From positions 310,001 through 374,000 of the forward strand of contig CP103416.1 of assembly GCA_024802545.1 (NCBI GenBank): a DNA stretch of 64,000 nt, written 5' to 3'. Source of the DNA: SAR92 clade bacterium H455. Lineage in GTDB: Bacteria > Pseudomonadota > Gammaproteobacteria > Pseudomonadales > Porticoccaceae. A program made the translations under genes and the position numbers. Numbering within the stretch: position 1 is the stretch's first letter; every line of letters begins with the position of its first letter. This document shows positions 18,760 to 27,332 of this stretch, in pieces. The notes beneath the pieces were generated by a model, which saw only the letters and a list, made by a program, of their open reading frames with translations, was not told the origin of the DNA and searched no databases.

Positions 18760-21012
18760 ATGAACGATATCGTCAATTTTAATAGCGAAGGGTTGGAACG
18801 CCGACCCATGAGCGAATATGTTGAGCAGGCCTACCTAGACTACTCCATGTATGTCATTCTCGACCGGGCACTGCCGCATATCGGCGATGGTTTAAAGCCG
18901 GTTCAGCGACGCATTGTCTACGCCATGAGCGAACTCGGCCTCAAAGCCAATGCCAAGTACAAAAAATCCGCGCGAACCGTCGGTGATGTAATTGGTAAAT
19001 ATCATCCCCACGGTGACAGCGCTGTCTATGAAGCCATGGTGCTTATGGCCCAGCCATTCTCCTATCGCTATCCACTGGTGGACGGTCAGGGCAACTGGGG
19101 TTCTGCAGATGATCCAAAGTCATTTGCCGCCATGCGATACACAGAATCCAAGCTCTCCAAATATGCCGATGCACTGCTCTCGGAATTGGGTCAGGGCACC
19201 GCCAACTGGCGACCCAACTTTGACGCCACTATAGACGAGCCGGAAATCCTCCCGGCCCGAGTGCCCAATGTGTTGCTCAATGGCACCACCGGCATAGCCG
19301 TCGGTATGGCCACAGATATACCGCCTCACAACCTCAACGAAGTAGTGAGCGCCTGCTTACATATGCTCGATAACCCGAAAGCCGACGTTGCCGAGCTGAT
19401 GGAATTTATTAAAGCTCCGGACTATCCCACTGACGCCGAAATTATCACCTCGCAAAAAGATATTCAAAACGTCTATGAGACCGGTCGCGGCTCGATCAAA
19501 ATGCGCGCCATCTGGCACCGCGAAGATGGCGACATTATCGTCACCGCACTGCCGTTCCAGGCCTCAGGCTCAAAGATTCTCGAACAGATTGCCGCCCAGA
19601 TGCGCAACAAAAAGTTGCCCATGGTAGAAGACCTCCGCGATGAGTCAGACCATGAAAACCCAACTCGTCTAGTGATCACTCCGCGCTCTAATCGCGTCGA
19701 TCTCGAAGCCTTGATGGACCACCTGTTTGCCACCTGTGACCTCGAGAGAAGCTACAGAGTTAACCTCAATATTATCGGCATCAACGGCAAGCCCGGGGTC
19801 ATGAATCTGCGCCAGATCATTAAAGACTGGCTGCTGTTTCGCACCGACGTTACCCGTCGCCGTCTCAGCTACCGTCTAGAAAAAGTCGACAAGCGTCTGC
19901 ACCTCTTAGACGGTTTGTTGATCGCCTTTTTGAATATTGATGAAGTGATTAATCTGATTCGCACCGAAGACGAACCCAAGCCAGCGTTAATTGCCCGCTT
20001 TGGTCTCTCGGATATTCAAGCGGAATATATCCTCGACACCAAGTTACGCCAGTTAGCCCGTCTTGAAGAGTTTAGAATCCGTGCCGAGCAAGACGAGTTA
20101 GCTAAAGAGAAAGCCGAACTGGAATTGCTTCTCGGTTCAGAGACGCGCTTAAAAACCCTGGTTAAAAAAGAACTCAAAGCCGCCGCCGAAGAATTTGGCG
20201 ACGAGCGCCGCTCCCCTCTAGTTTCACGTGGCGAGTCACAGGCGTTTAATGAAAAAGATCTGCTCACCGCCGAACCGATCACCGTGGTGCTCTCGGATAA
20301 AGGTTGGATACGCGGCGCCAAAGGCCACGATATAGATCCCACTACCCTGAGCTACAAATCCGGTGACAAGTTCCTCTCCGCCGCCTGTGGACGCAGTAAT
20401 CAAAATGTCTTCCTGCAGGACTCCGCCGGGCGCTTCTATGCCCTCGCCGGGCACACATTGCCCTCAGCACGAGGTCAGGGAGAACCCGCCACCGGACGAC
20501 TCAACGTCTCCTCCGGCGCACTGTTCACCGATGTAATAATGGGCGCAGACGACCAGAAAGTCCTTCTGGGAACCGATGCGGGTTATGGCTTTATCAGTAA
20601 AATTGGCGACCTTTACACCAAAAACCGCGCCGGCAAGGCCGTGGTCTCACTGCCCAAGGGCGCGAAAATTCTCTCGCCGAAAATGGTCAATGATGCCAAC
20701 GCACAGATCGCCGCCGTCACTAATGAAGGGCGCTTGCTAGTCTTCCCCATCGCCGAACTGCCAGAGCTTGCCAAAGGTAAAGGCAACAAGATCATCAACA
20801 TCCCCGGCTCGCGACTACAGGCCCGAGAAGAGTTCGTTATCGACTACGGCGTGGTTTCTGCAGGTGATTCACTTGTGGTCCACTCAGGTAAGCGCTACCT
20901 TGTAATGAAGGCCAAAGATCTCGAGCACTACAGCGGTGAACGCGGGCGACGCGGACACAAGCTGCCACGGGGCTTTCAGAAGGTTGATAAGTTAGATGTT
21001 GAGAGTAAATAA
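18760..21012 (+). CDS. parC: DNA topoisomerase IV subunit A
   Basis: ParC is the DNA-cleaving subunit of topoisomerase IV. The 750 residues match the family (752 in E. coli). The catalytic tyrosine is in [10 protein letters not shown] (about Tyr127). The quinolone-resistance-determining region reads [12 protein letters not shown], with Ser87 and Glu91 (E. coli Ser80 and Glu84) in the wild-type state, so no target mutation is seen. The C-terminal half has the six-bladed pinwheel-type repeats. It is directly downstream of parE. Confidence 0.97.
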   Translation: MNDIVNFNSEGLERRPMSEYVEQAYLDYSMYVILDRALPHIGDGLKPVQRRIVYAMSELGLKANAKYKKSARTVGDVIGKYHPHGDSAVYEAMVLMAQPFSYRYPLVDGQGNWGSADDPKSFAAMRYTESKLSKYADALLSELGQGTANWRPNFDATIDEPEILPARVPNVLLNGTTGIAVGMATDIPPHNLNEVVSACLHMLDNPKADVAELMEFIKAPDYPTDAEIITSQKDIQNVYETGRGSIKMRAIWHREDGDIIVTALPFQASGSKILEQIAAQMRNKKLPMVEDLRDESDHENPTRLVITPRSNRVDLEALMDHLFATCDLERSYRVNLNIIGINGKPGVMNLRQIIKDWLLFRTDVTRRRLSYRLEKVDKRLHLLDGLLIAFLNIDEVINLIRTEDEPKPALIARFGLSDIQAEYILDTKLRQLARLEEFRIRAEQDELAKEKAELELLLGSETRLKTLVKKELKAAAEEFGDERRSPLVSRGESQAFNEKDLLTAEPITVVLSDKGWIRGAKGHDIDPTTLSYKSGDKFLSAACGRSNQNVFLQDSAGRFYALAGHTLPSARGQGEPATGRLNVSSGALFTDVIMGADDQKVLLGTDAGYGFISKIGDLYTKNRAGKAVVSLPKGAKILSPKMVNDANAQIAAVTNEGRLLVFPIAELPELAKGKGNKIINIPGSRLQAREEFVIDYGVVSAGDSLVVHSGKRYLVMKAKDLEHYSGERGRRGHKLPRGFQKVDKLDVESK

Positions 21013-21017
21013 CTAAC

Positions 21018-21054
21018 GGTGCCTCAGGGCACCACTTAACGACCCCTAGCGGGG
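21018..21054 (+). other. Two adjacent perfect hairpins between parC and mscS
   Basis: GGTGCC pairs with GGCACC around a TCAG loop (21018-21033), and CCCC pairs with GGGG around TAGC (21043-21054). Neither is followed by a T run, so a simple intrinsic terminator is unlikely. The second stem ends 16 bases before the mscS start and might affect its translation. Confidence 0.4.
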
Positions 21055-21070
21055 CAGGGAGAATATCATT

Positions 21071-21880
21071 ATGGAAGACAAAGTAGAGTTAATGCAGGCG
21101 CTAACAATCCAGTATGGCGTTAAAGTGCTAATGGCACTGGTGATCTTTATTATCGGTAAATGGGTCGTTAAACGACTCTCGGTAGTACTGGAAAAACTCA
21201 TGGAGAAAAACGCCGTAGACCCGGCCATCAGACACTTTGCTGGTAGTTTGGTGTATTACGCCCTGCTGATCTTTGTCTGTATTGCCGCCCTCGGCCAACT
21301 GGGCATCCAAACCGCCTCCTTCGTCGCCATAGTCGGTGCCGCCGGTCTTGCCGTAGGCTTAGCCCTTCAGGGATCCCTATCGAATTTCGCAGCCGGTGTA
21401 CTGCTGCTAATTTTCCGCCCCTTCAAAGTCGGCGACTTCGTTGAAACCGCCGGCACCTCAGGCGTGATTCAAAGCATCCAAATCTTCACCACCGTCTTGT
21501 TCACCCCAGACAACAAAAAAGTCATAGTCCCCAACGGCCGAATTATTGGCGACAACATCGTCAACTACTCCGCCAACGACACCCGTCGTGTGGACCTGGT
21601 ATTTGGCATTGGCTATCAAGATGATATAGACGCCGCCCGTAAAGTTCTCGAAGGCGTACTCGCAGCAGATGACCGTGTACTCGCCGAACCTAAATCCGTT
21701 ATTGCAGTGGTTGAATTGGCTGACAGCAGTGTCAACTTAGTCTGCCGTCCCTGGGTTAAGAGTGGTGATTACTGGCCGGTGTATTTCGATCTTACCGAAG
21801 CCGCCAAGAAAGCACTGGATGCCAATGGCATTTCGATTCCCTTCCCTCAGCGAGATGTGCATTTGCATCAGCAGACGTAG
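21071..21880 (+). CDS. mscS: Small-conductance mechanosensitive channel, MscS family
   Basis: A 269-residue inner-membrane channel that opens under membrane tension to release osmolytes on hypo-osmotic shock. Three hydrophobic segments lie in the first 125 residues. The pore helix TM3 is ASFVAIVGAAGLAVGLALQG, with the Gly/Ala-rich packing typical of MscS, followed by SLSNFAAGVLLLIFRPFKVGDFVE. The beta domain (IQIFTTVLFTPDNKKVIVPNG) and C-terminal alpha/beta vestibule follow. E. coli MscS has 286 residues, so this is a standard short-form channel. A terminator-like hairpin follows. Confidence 0.93.
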   Translation: MEDKVELMQALTIQYGVKVLMALVIFIIGKWVVKRLSVVLEKLMEKNAVDPAIRHFAGSLVYYALLIFVCIAALGQLGIQTASFVAIVGAAGLAVGLALQGSLSNFAAGVLLLIFRPFKVGDFVETAGTSGVIQSIQIFTTVLFTPDNKKVIVPNGRIIGDNIVNYSANDTRRVDLVFGIGYQDDIDAARKVLEGVLAADDRVLAEPKSVIAVVELADSSVNLVCRPWVKSGDYWPVYFDLTEAAKKALDANGISIPFPQRDVHLHQQT

Positions 21881-21896
21881 GGTGGGATTTGTTAAG

Positions 21897-21920
21897 CCAT
21901 AGATGTTTGTCTATGGTTTT
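21897..21920 (+). terminator. Intrinsic terminator after mscS
   Basis: CCATAGA (21897-21903) pairs perfectly with TCTATGG (21910-21916) around a 6-base loop and is followed by TTTTAT. It lies 17 bases after the mscS stop. Confidence 0.6.
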
Positions 21921-22125
21921 ATCAGAGTAAGGGGGTGCGTTCGTACCCTCTTCTAAAAATACTTGCCAAGGGAATGGTGATCAAAATGCATAGAGGCAAA
22001 CTGTCTAAATTCTTGTTAGAAGTTCGAGTCACCCGTTAATTTTTTATTCTGAGTGGGCAGGTGTGAATGTCGACCATGTTGAGTCTACTTAATAACTCTT
22101 ATAGTTTCGAATACAAGGAAGAGTA

Positions 22126-22473
22126 ATGGGGAAGGCAGCAATAGTGGCGGGGACTGGATTCCAGAATCGAGATGGCTCCATGAGATCAAAGTTAATACAG
22201 CATTACGTCGGAGTTAATACACTAGTTTATCTTCACAGGGAGTCTTCGAATAAGCATGATGGGTGCGCTATAGCCGTTCTGATTAAAGTGCCGATATTAT
22301 TTGGCTTGTTGGGTTCTGTTAAAAAGAAAATTGGTTATATCAAAGCCGGTACGGCAAAGTCCCTCGCCAAAAAAGTAGACGCTAATGAGGAGGTAAAAGC
22401 TCATGTGGATAGTTTGTATGCTCCTCCTGATCGTGAGCATCCTCGCGTTACCTTATGGTTGGACTCCCAGTAA
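22126..22473 (+). CDS. Small stand-alone HIRAN-domain protein
   Basis: A 115-residue protein whose pattern fits the HIRAN domain: IVAGTGFQNRDGSMRSKLIQ at residues 6-25, then a REssNkhDgcAIAV block at about 48-62, then KKKIGYIKAGTAKSLAKKVD at about 75-94. HIRAN domains bind single-stranded DNA ends in fork-remodelling helicases such as HLTF, and stand-alone bacterial versions are found in variable genomic regions. A good ribosome binding site (AAGGAAGAG) precedes the ATG. It is flanked by about 245 non-coding bases upstream and by nnrS downstream. No helicase or nuclease partner is nearby, so the function is open. Confidence 0.7.
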   Translation: MGKAAIVAGTGFQNRDGSMRSKLIQHYVGVNTLVYLHRESSNKHDGCAIAVLIKVPILFGLLGSVKKKIGYIKAGTAKSLAKKVDANEEVKAHVDSLYAPPDREHPRVTLWLDSQ

Positions 22474-22558
22474 AGTCTTGAACTAGCCACAAGGCATTGG
22501 AGTAACAAAGCGTTAAGCGCAATCCTGATTATTCAATCTAAATTATAGGGTCTCCCCA

Positions 22559-23758
22559 TTGAATATTGATAACAGCCAAACAGCCCTCACAACGCCACCA
22601 CTTTTACGTTTAGCATTTCGCCCCCTATTCCTCGGCGGTACGATCTTTTCTATTATCACCATCGCCTGGTGGTCTTACTTCTGGTTAAACCCCTTTAGCT
22701 GGCAGCCCTATGGCGACCCAGTTTGGTGGCATGGCCACGAAATGCTATTTGGCTTCGGTGCATCCATAGTTGTTGGCTTTCTACTCACTGCCGTACAAAC
22801 CTGGACCGGTGTTATTGGCCTAAGAGGTAGGCCTTTGATGGTTCTGGCTGTTGCTTGGTTATTGGGACGCCTGCTGTTAGCTTTCGGAGGAGGTTTACCC
22901 CTGTGGATGGTCATGGCCGGTGACCTACTGTTTCTGATCTTGGCGGCTATTGCCATGGCTTACCCTGTATTTAAAGCTAAGCAGAGACAAAATATGATCT
23001 TTGTACCGATCCTCGCGATACTGGCTCTGCTTAATGGTGTTAGCCACTGGGGCGTTGTGACTAATCAGCCTGAGGTGGGACAGCTCTCCCTACATGGCGC
23101 CATCATGATGTTCGTATTGATCATCGCTATTTTGGGTGGCCGGGTAATTCCCTTCTTTACCGCCAATGGTGCAGGAGTCGAGAAAAGACCACCGATCAAA
23201 TGGCTTGAGATTGTAAGCATCGCCAGTATTATCTTCTTGGTCGCCATCGCTTTTATTGGTTTCAACAAAGCCCCTAAGAACCTAACGTTAACAGTCAGTA
23301 GCATTGCCGCAATCGCCAACGGCTGGCGCTTCCTGCGCTGGAACGGTCAACATTGCGCAAAAATTCCCCTACTCTGGTCACTGCATCTCTCCTATGCCTT
23401 TATTCCACTGGGCTTTATTGTGCTCGCACTCTACGCCGCTGGTTATATCGCTAGCCTGAGCGCTGCATTGCACTGTTTTACAGCCGGGGCAATGGGCGGC
23501 ATGATTCTGGCCATGATCTCCCGAGTGACGCTTGGGCATACAGGACGGCCGTTACAACCCCCAAAGCTAATGTCTGTTGGCTATATTGCTATTATCATTG
23601 GCGCGATATTGAGGGTGATTTTTCCTGGGTGGTTCCCCGAGGGATCTAGCTGGATAATTGGCCTTGCGGGTGGATTATGGGTATTGGGCTATGGCATATA
23701 TGTTTTTTATTATGGGCCAATGCTGGTTAGCACTAGAGCTGACGGAAGGCTAGGGTAG
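22559..23758 (+). CDS. NnrS family membrane protein
   Basis: A 399-residue polytopic membrane protein with about 12 hydrophobic segments. It begins with the NnrS signature LLRLAFRPLFLGGTIFSI and carries VWWHGHEMLFGFGASIVVGFLLTAVQTWTG and MILAMISRVTLGHTGRPL, which hold conserved histidines of the family. NnrS is a haem- and copper-containing protein linked to nitric oxide stress and denitrification. No nitric oxide reductase or NO-sensing regulator is adjacent. The only plausible start is a TTG at 22559 without a strong ribosome binding site, because the first in-frame ATG falls inside the conserved region. Confidence 0.88.
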   Translation: MNIDNSQTALTTPPLLRLAFRPLFLGGTIFSIITIAWWSYFWLNPFSWQPYGDPVWWHGHEMLFGFGASIVVGFLLTAVQTWTGVIGLRGRPLMVLAVAWLLGRLLLAFGGGLPLWMVMAGDLLFLILAAIAMAYPVFKAKQRQNMIFVPILAILALLNGVSHWGVVTNQPEVGQLSLHGAIMMFVLIIAILGGRVIPFFTANGAGVEKRPPIKWLEIVSIASIIFLVAIAFIGFNKAPKNLTLTVSSIAAIANGWRFLRWNGQHCAKIPLLWSLHLSYAFIPLGFIVLALYAAGYIASLSAALHCFTAGAMGGMILAMISRVTLGHTGRPLQPPKLMSVGYIAIIIGAILRVIFPGWFPEGSSWIIGLAGGLWVLGYGIYVFYYGPMLVSTRADGRLG

Positions 23759-23817
23759 TCTGAGAATATCCGAGTCTTACCCTAATTATCTTAAGCATGT
23801 CATTTAAATATGAGTAG

Positions 23818-24906
23818 TTATGATAAATCTATTTCTCCGCTTAGCGCATCTAGAAGTCTAATGTTGATATAGCCAACCTTGCGATTGAATCTTTTTTTGG
23901 ACCGGAAAATAATTCCAGCAATTTCGAGATCCTTTAAATAGCTATGAGCTGTCGATATGCTGCCGGCAACATCATGCTCTACAAGTTGATTTGCAAAGAC
24001 CAGAGGCCCCTTGAATAAGAGATTCACAAGATCTTGTGAATACATTGCAGGATTTAGAGTCCTAATATCATGTTTAGTTTTTTGCATTGCTCCACGCACG
24101 TTGTTTGCTCTAATGGTGGATTGAATGGATGCCTTAAATATTAAATCAACGAACCATTCTAAGTAAGGAATAAAGTCCCCTGTTTCTCTTGTAGTTTGAA
24201 GCAGTGAATAATAGCTCTCTCTGCTCTTCAATATTTCACCTGAAAGGAACAATGCTGGAGTATTCAAAAGTTTTTGCTCAATAAGATATAGCACGACCAT
24301 TATCCGGCCTGTTCTGCCATTTCCATCAGTAAATGGATGTATAGACTCAAATTGGTAATGCGCTATAGCCGCTTTTATAATTGGATGGATATCATCTTCA
24401 GCATTCATCCACGCAAAAAGATTGTCCAGTAAATCCCTTAAAGGGACTTCCCCATCCGGAGGTGTATAGACAATCTCTCCGGATGTTCTTTTTAATGAAG
24501 TTCCCGGCACTTTCCTCACCGTCATTTCATGGTTTTTAATGACAGAGCATATTTGTTCTGCCAGAGGGGTACACAAAGGACGATCACTTTTCCATCCAAG
24601 CTGCATTGCTTCAGCATACCGGTGAACCTCCTTGGTCAGAGGGTCTGTAGCTTGTTGTGATGATTTTGATGAAAACAGGTCCCCGTCTGTTGTAACAATC
24701 TGTTCTATCTCTGAAGAGGCTTTTGCTTCCAATAAAATTACGTTTTGATATAAAGCTGCTTCATTGGGTAGGTGTTCAGCAGTAGCTGATAGCTTTGCGA
24801 GGGCTTCAGATGCTGGGACGAGCTTCTTATATAACGCCATGGATTCAATAGGGTTATGCGGCGGAAGCGTCGGTAAATCGTAGTAAGGCTTTTTAGGATC
24901 AAACAT
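23818..24906 (-). CDS. Fic family protein (predicted AMP-transferase)
   Basis: A 362-residue Fic protein counted from the ATG at 24904-24906 (MFDPKKPYYDLPTLPP, a typical Fic start). The catalytic motif HPFTDGNGRTGR at residues 190-201 is complete, so AMP transfer is expected. An N-terminal class II inhibitory helix is visible as ASSEIEQIVTT (about 63-73); its (S/T)xxxE(G/N) pattern has Gln instead of Gly or Asn. A C-terminal winged-helix-like region (AHSYLKDLEIAGIIFRS) is also usual. The open frame continues 77 codons upstream, but that part looks non-homologous. It lies in the accessory stretch between mscS and ctpA, converging with nnrS. The target protein is unknown. Confidence 0.85.
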   Translation of the reverse strand: MFDPKKPYYDLPTLPPHNPIESMALYKKLVPASEALAKLSATAEHLPNEAALYQNVILLEAKASSEIEQIVTTDGDLFSSKSSQQATDPLTKEVHRYAEAMQLGWKSDRPLCTPLAEQICSVIKNHEMTVRKVPGTSLKRTSGEIVYTPPDGEVPLRDLLDNLFAWMNAEDDIHPIIKAAIAHYQFESIHPFTDGNGRTGRIMVVLYLIEQKLLNTPALFLSGEILKSRESYYSLLQTTRETGDFIPYLEWFVDLIFKASIQSTIRANNVRGAMQKTKHDIRTLNPAMYSQDLVNLLFKGPLVFANQLVEHDVAGSISTAHSYLKDLEIAGIIFRSKKRFNRKVGYINIRLLDALSGEIDLS

Positions 24907-25426
24907 ATAGTTACGAAAATAAGGGGATTTCTGTAACATTAGCATCGAACTTGCGAAAAATCCACGATTTCTGCAAGTTGGCGGTTGGGGGTTTCGATAT
25001 TCACCAATTTGTCCGATGTTCATTGCCAGTGTTGCACCTAACCTTCTGTTTATGAGGCCGGTGATCTGACAATAATTACTATCGGAGCGTTTGGTGAATA
25101 TTATGGTCAGACTCGCGAATATTAGGATCAGACTCAAATTAATATAGCGGGAAGCTATTCTGGTAATGAATATCCTATTCTGACCCTCAATGCTTTTGAA
25201 GAACTATCGATTTCAAACTGATTGGTATCAATACCGTTGGTCGCTTCCCGTAAACCAAGATTACATTCCAATCTGAATTAGTAAGCAGCTAATAGGGATG
25301 CGATGGTATGAGTCCACCCTAATTGAGCTGACTTCCAACCGTCACACCATTAACGCTCTAATGTCGTAACCCTCTAGATGGATTTAAGTAGACGATAAGC
25401 TACCTTTAACTAATAGAGACAAGATT
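24907..25426. other. 520-base intergenic region with degenerate repeats
   Basis: This stretch separates the divergent fic and XRE-regulator genes. It contains a 21-bp imperfect direct repeat (25096-25135) and a related TCTGACCCTC sequence at about 25180-25189. An open frame on the minus strand joined to fic covers the first 231 bases but shows no recognisable homology. Nothing resembling a tRNA or complete transposase gene was seen. It must contain the promoters of both flanking genes. Confidence 0.5.
25096..25135. repeat. Imperfect 21-bp direct repeat with GTCAGACTC/TCAGACTC cores
   Basis: GAATATTATGGTCAGACTC (25096-25114) and GAATATTAGGATCAGACTC (25117-25135) differ at few positions. A third, more distant AATATCCTATTCTGACCCTC lies at 25170-25189. 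Motifs of this kind often flank IS200-like/REP-associated transposase genes in gammaproteobacteria. No transposase is present here, so it may be a remnant; that link is inference. Confidence 0.45.
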
Positions 25427-25861
25427 ATGGAAATGGATGTCATGGTAGATAAAAGTCGCGTCAGGAAACTACGCAACCAGCGTGCTTGGTCGCAAGATCA
25501 CCTCGCTTCAGTGTCAGGCCTTAGCATGCGAACGATTCAACGAATTGAGAACGATGGCGGTTGCTCCTTAGAGTCCAAGAAAGCATTAGCCGCAGTCTTC
25601 AATATCGAGCCCAGTGATTTGGATATTCAGGTTGATGCAATACGAAATTTGGCTTCCAGCAAGCGAGGGCGTCTCTTTGGTCTTGCTGGTGTGGCCGGAG
25701 GGTTTGTCTGCGCCTATATTGGAATAACGCTATCTCTTATGTCGGGACAGATTACTACCGCTGACGCAGGAGTTTATTACGGGGCAGTGGGTGCGTTTTG
25801 TGGAGTCTGCTGTTGCGTTATCGGTTTGCTTTCAAATAAGCGCAAAGCCAATATCGCCTGA
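25427..25861 (+). CDS. XRE-family HTH protein with C-terminal membrane segments
   Basis: A 144-residue protein. Residues about 10-60 form a Cro/C1-type helix-turn-helix (VRKLRNQRAWSQDHLASVSGLSMRTIQRIE), and the C-terminal half has two hydrophobic segments (about 85-108 and 117-137). This makes it a membrane-tethered DNA-binding protein. Start choice is uncertain: the ATG at 25442 (MVDKSRVRKLR) would remove five residues. It is convergent with ctpA with a gap of only 8 bases. The regulated genes are unknown; the divergent fic gene is a candidate only by position. Confidence 0.8.
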   Translation: MEMDVMVDKSRVRKLRNQRAWSQDHLASVSGLSMRTIQRIENDGGCSLESKKALAAVFNIEPSDLDIQVDAIRNLASSKRGRLFGLAGVAGGFVCAYIGITLSLMSGQITTADAGVYYGAVGAFCGVCCCVIGLLSNKRKANIA

Positions 25862-25869
25862 CTCTAAGC

Positions 25870-27192
25870 CTAATCCTGGGCTTCAGCTTCGCTTGAAACC
25901 CTCTTCCCCAGTAGCTGAAACCCCTTTAAAACATTCAGCGCTTCATAAAGCTGATTATCGTCGGTGATATCTTCATCGCGATCTTTGGCTTTCTTCTTTT
26001 TACCATCGGCCTGCTCTAAGTGTCCTTCAAGATCTGCTTCGCGAACTTGCGTGCGGTTCTTGTACAAACGAATCTCAGCAGGCTCAACAATAATATCCGG
26101 CACAATTCCCTCAGCCTGAATAGATCGACCATTGGGTGTGAAGTAGCGCGCGGTAGTCAGTTTGACGGCGCGGCCATCGCCCAACGGAATGACGGTTTGC
26201 ACTGAGCCTTTGCCAAAGCTCTGGGTGCCAATAATGGCTGCGCGCCGATGGTCTTGCAGCGCTCCAGCAACGATCTCTGAGGCGGAGGCGCTGCCGCCGT
26301 TTATTAGTACAACTATGGGCGTGCCTTCAAGTAAGTCACCACTTTTAGCGTCGAAGCTGATATTGGCGCTGGGGAGGCGGCCTTCGGTGTAGACAACGGT
26401 GCCCCCGTCGAGGACGGCGTCGGCGATTTCAACTGAGGCTGGCACTAGTCCGCCGGGATTGTTGCGCAAGTCGATGATGAGGCCTTTTAGAGTGGGTTCT
26501 TTTTCTTTCAGTGAGAGCAGCTCCTTTTTGAAGTCTTTGCCGGAGCTGACTTGGAATTGTGAGACGCGAACGTAGCCGTAGCCGGGTTCAATGATGCGGC
26601 TGCGTACTGAGCTAAGTTGGATGGTGCCGCGGACCACTGTGATGTCTAAGGGACCGTCTTCGCCTTCGCGGAATACTGTTAGCTTGATGCTGGTGCCCTT
26701 TTCGCCACGCAGTTTGTCTATGGCTTTTTGTACTGCCATGCCGCGCACTGGGGTGCCGTCTACTTCAACGATAAAGTCTCCGGCTTCGATGCCGGCTTTG
26801 GCGGCTGGGCTGTCGTCGATGGGGGCTATGACTTTGATCATGCCGCGCTCGGAGCCTACTCGCAGGCCTAGGCCGCCGTATTCACCGGTGGCGCTTTCCT
26901 GAAGTTGTTCATAGTCAGTTTGGTTTAGATAGACGGAGTGGGGGTCGAGTTCGAGTAATAGTCCGGCGATGGCGTTTTCCAGAAGATCGGTGTCGGCGAC
27001 CTCTTCTACATAGCCGCGGCGAATCTGTTCGAACACTTGGGTAAACAGGCGCAGCTCACGAAGAGGCAGACGCTCTTCTTGATTGGCTTGCTGGTTGGTT
27101 GTTCCGACTTCGGTTTCTGCATTGGCCGCTGTTATGGGCAGTGCGCTAATCAGCGCTGCTGCTAGGGTGGTGATGAGATACTTTGTATACAT
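25870..27192 (-). CDS. ctpA: C-terminal processing serine protease (S41), CtpA type
   Basis: A 440-residue periplasmic protease. It has an N-terminal signal peptide (TTLAAALISALPITAANA), a PDZ domain (about residues 90-165, GLGLRVGSERGMIKVIAPID), and the S41 catalytic core. The serine lies in GGSASASEIVAGAL and the general-base lysine in SFGKGSVQTV about 25 residues later. CtpA enzymes degrade murein hydrolases and other periplasmic targets. Here it follows envC and gpmI on the same strand, as in Pseudomonas. A lysine- and acid-rich linker (GKKKKAKDRDEDITDD) lies near the C-terminus. Confidence 0.93.
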   Translation of the reverse strand: MYTKYLITTLAAALISALPITAANAETEVGTTNQQANQEERLPLRELRLFTQVFEQIRRGYVEEVADTDLLENAIAGLLLELDPHSVYLNQTDYEQLQESATGEYGGLGLRVGSERGMIKVIAPIDDSPAAKAGIEAGDFIVEVDGTPVRGMAVQKAIDKLRGEKGTSIKLTVFREGEDGPLDITVVRGTIQLSSVRSRIIEPGYGYVRVSQFQVSSGKDFKKELLSLKEKEPTLKGLIIDLRNNPGGLVPASVEIADAVLDGGTVVYTEGRLPSANISFDAKSGDLLEGTPIVVLINGGSASASEIVAGALQDHRRAAIIGTQSFGKGSVQTVIPLGDGRAVKLTTARYFTPNGRSIQAEGIVPDIIVEPAEIRLYKNRTQVREADLEGHLEQADGKKKKAKDRDEDITDDNQLYEALNVLKGFQLLGKRVSSEAEAQD

Positions 27193-27332
27193 AGATTATC
27201 TGTCCTAATGGCGGCTTGGGGTGCTGCTTTGTCGCAGTTTTTTAATCTGGTCTGGCAGTTGGAACCCTTTGGCGCGGTATAGTTGCAAGTGAGCTGCGAG
27301 TGAGTCGCGACTTAGCTAAGAGCTGGTTGTAT

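Noticed and set aside
22015-22050. GTTCGAGTC sequence resembling a tRNA T-loop or attachment site
   Set aside because: The flanking bases cannot form a paired T stem, and no acceptor stem or anticodon arm was found. It may be chance.
25018-25070. GTTAGGT/ACCTAAC word resembling an integron attC core
   Set aside because: Only one core-like heptamer was seen, with no convincing partner or stem, and no integrase nearby.
24907-25137. 77-codon N-terminal extension of the fic gene
   Set aside because: The extension has no Fic similarity and no clear ribosome binding site; MFDPKKPYYDLP is a typical start.
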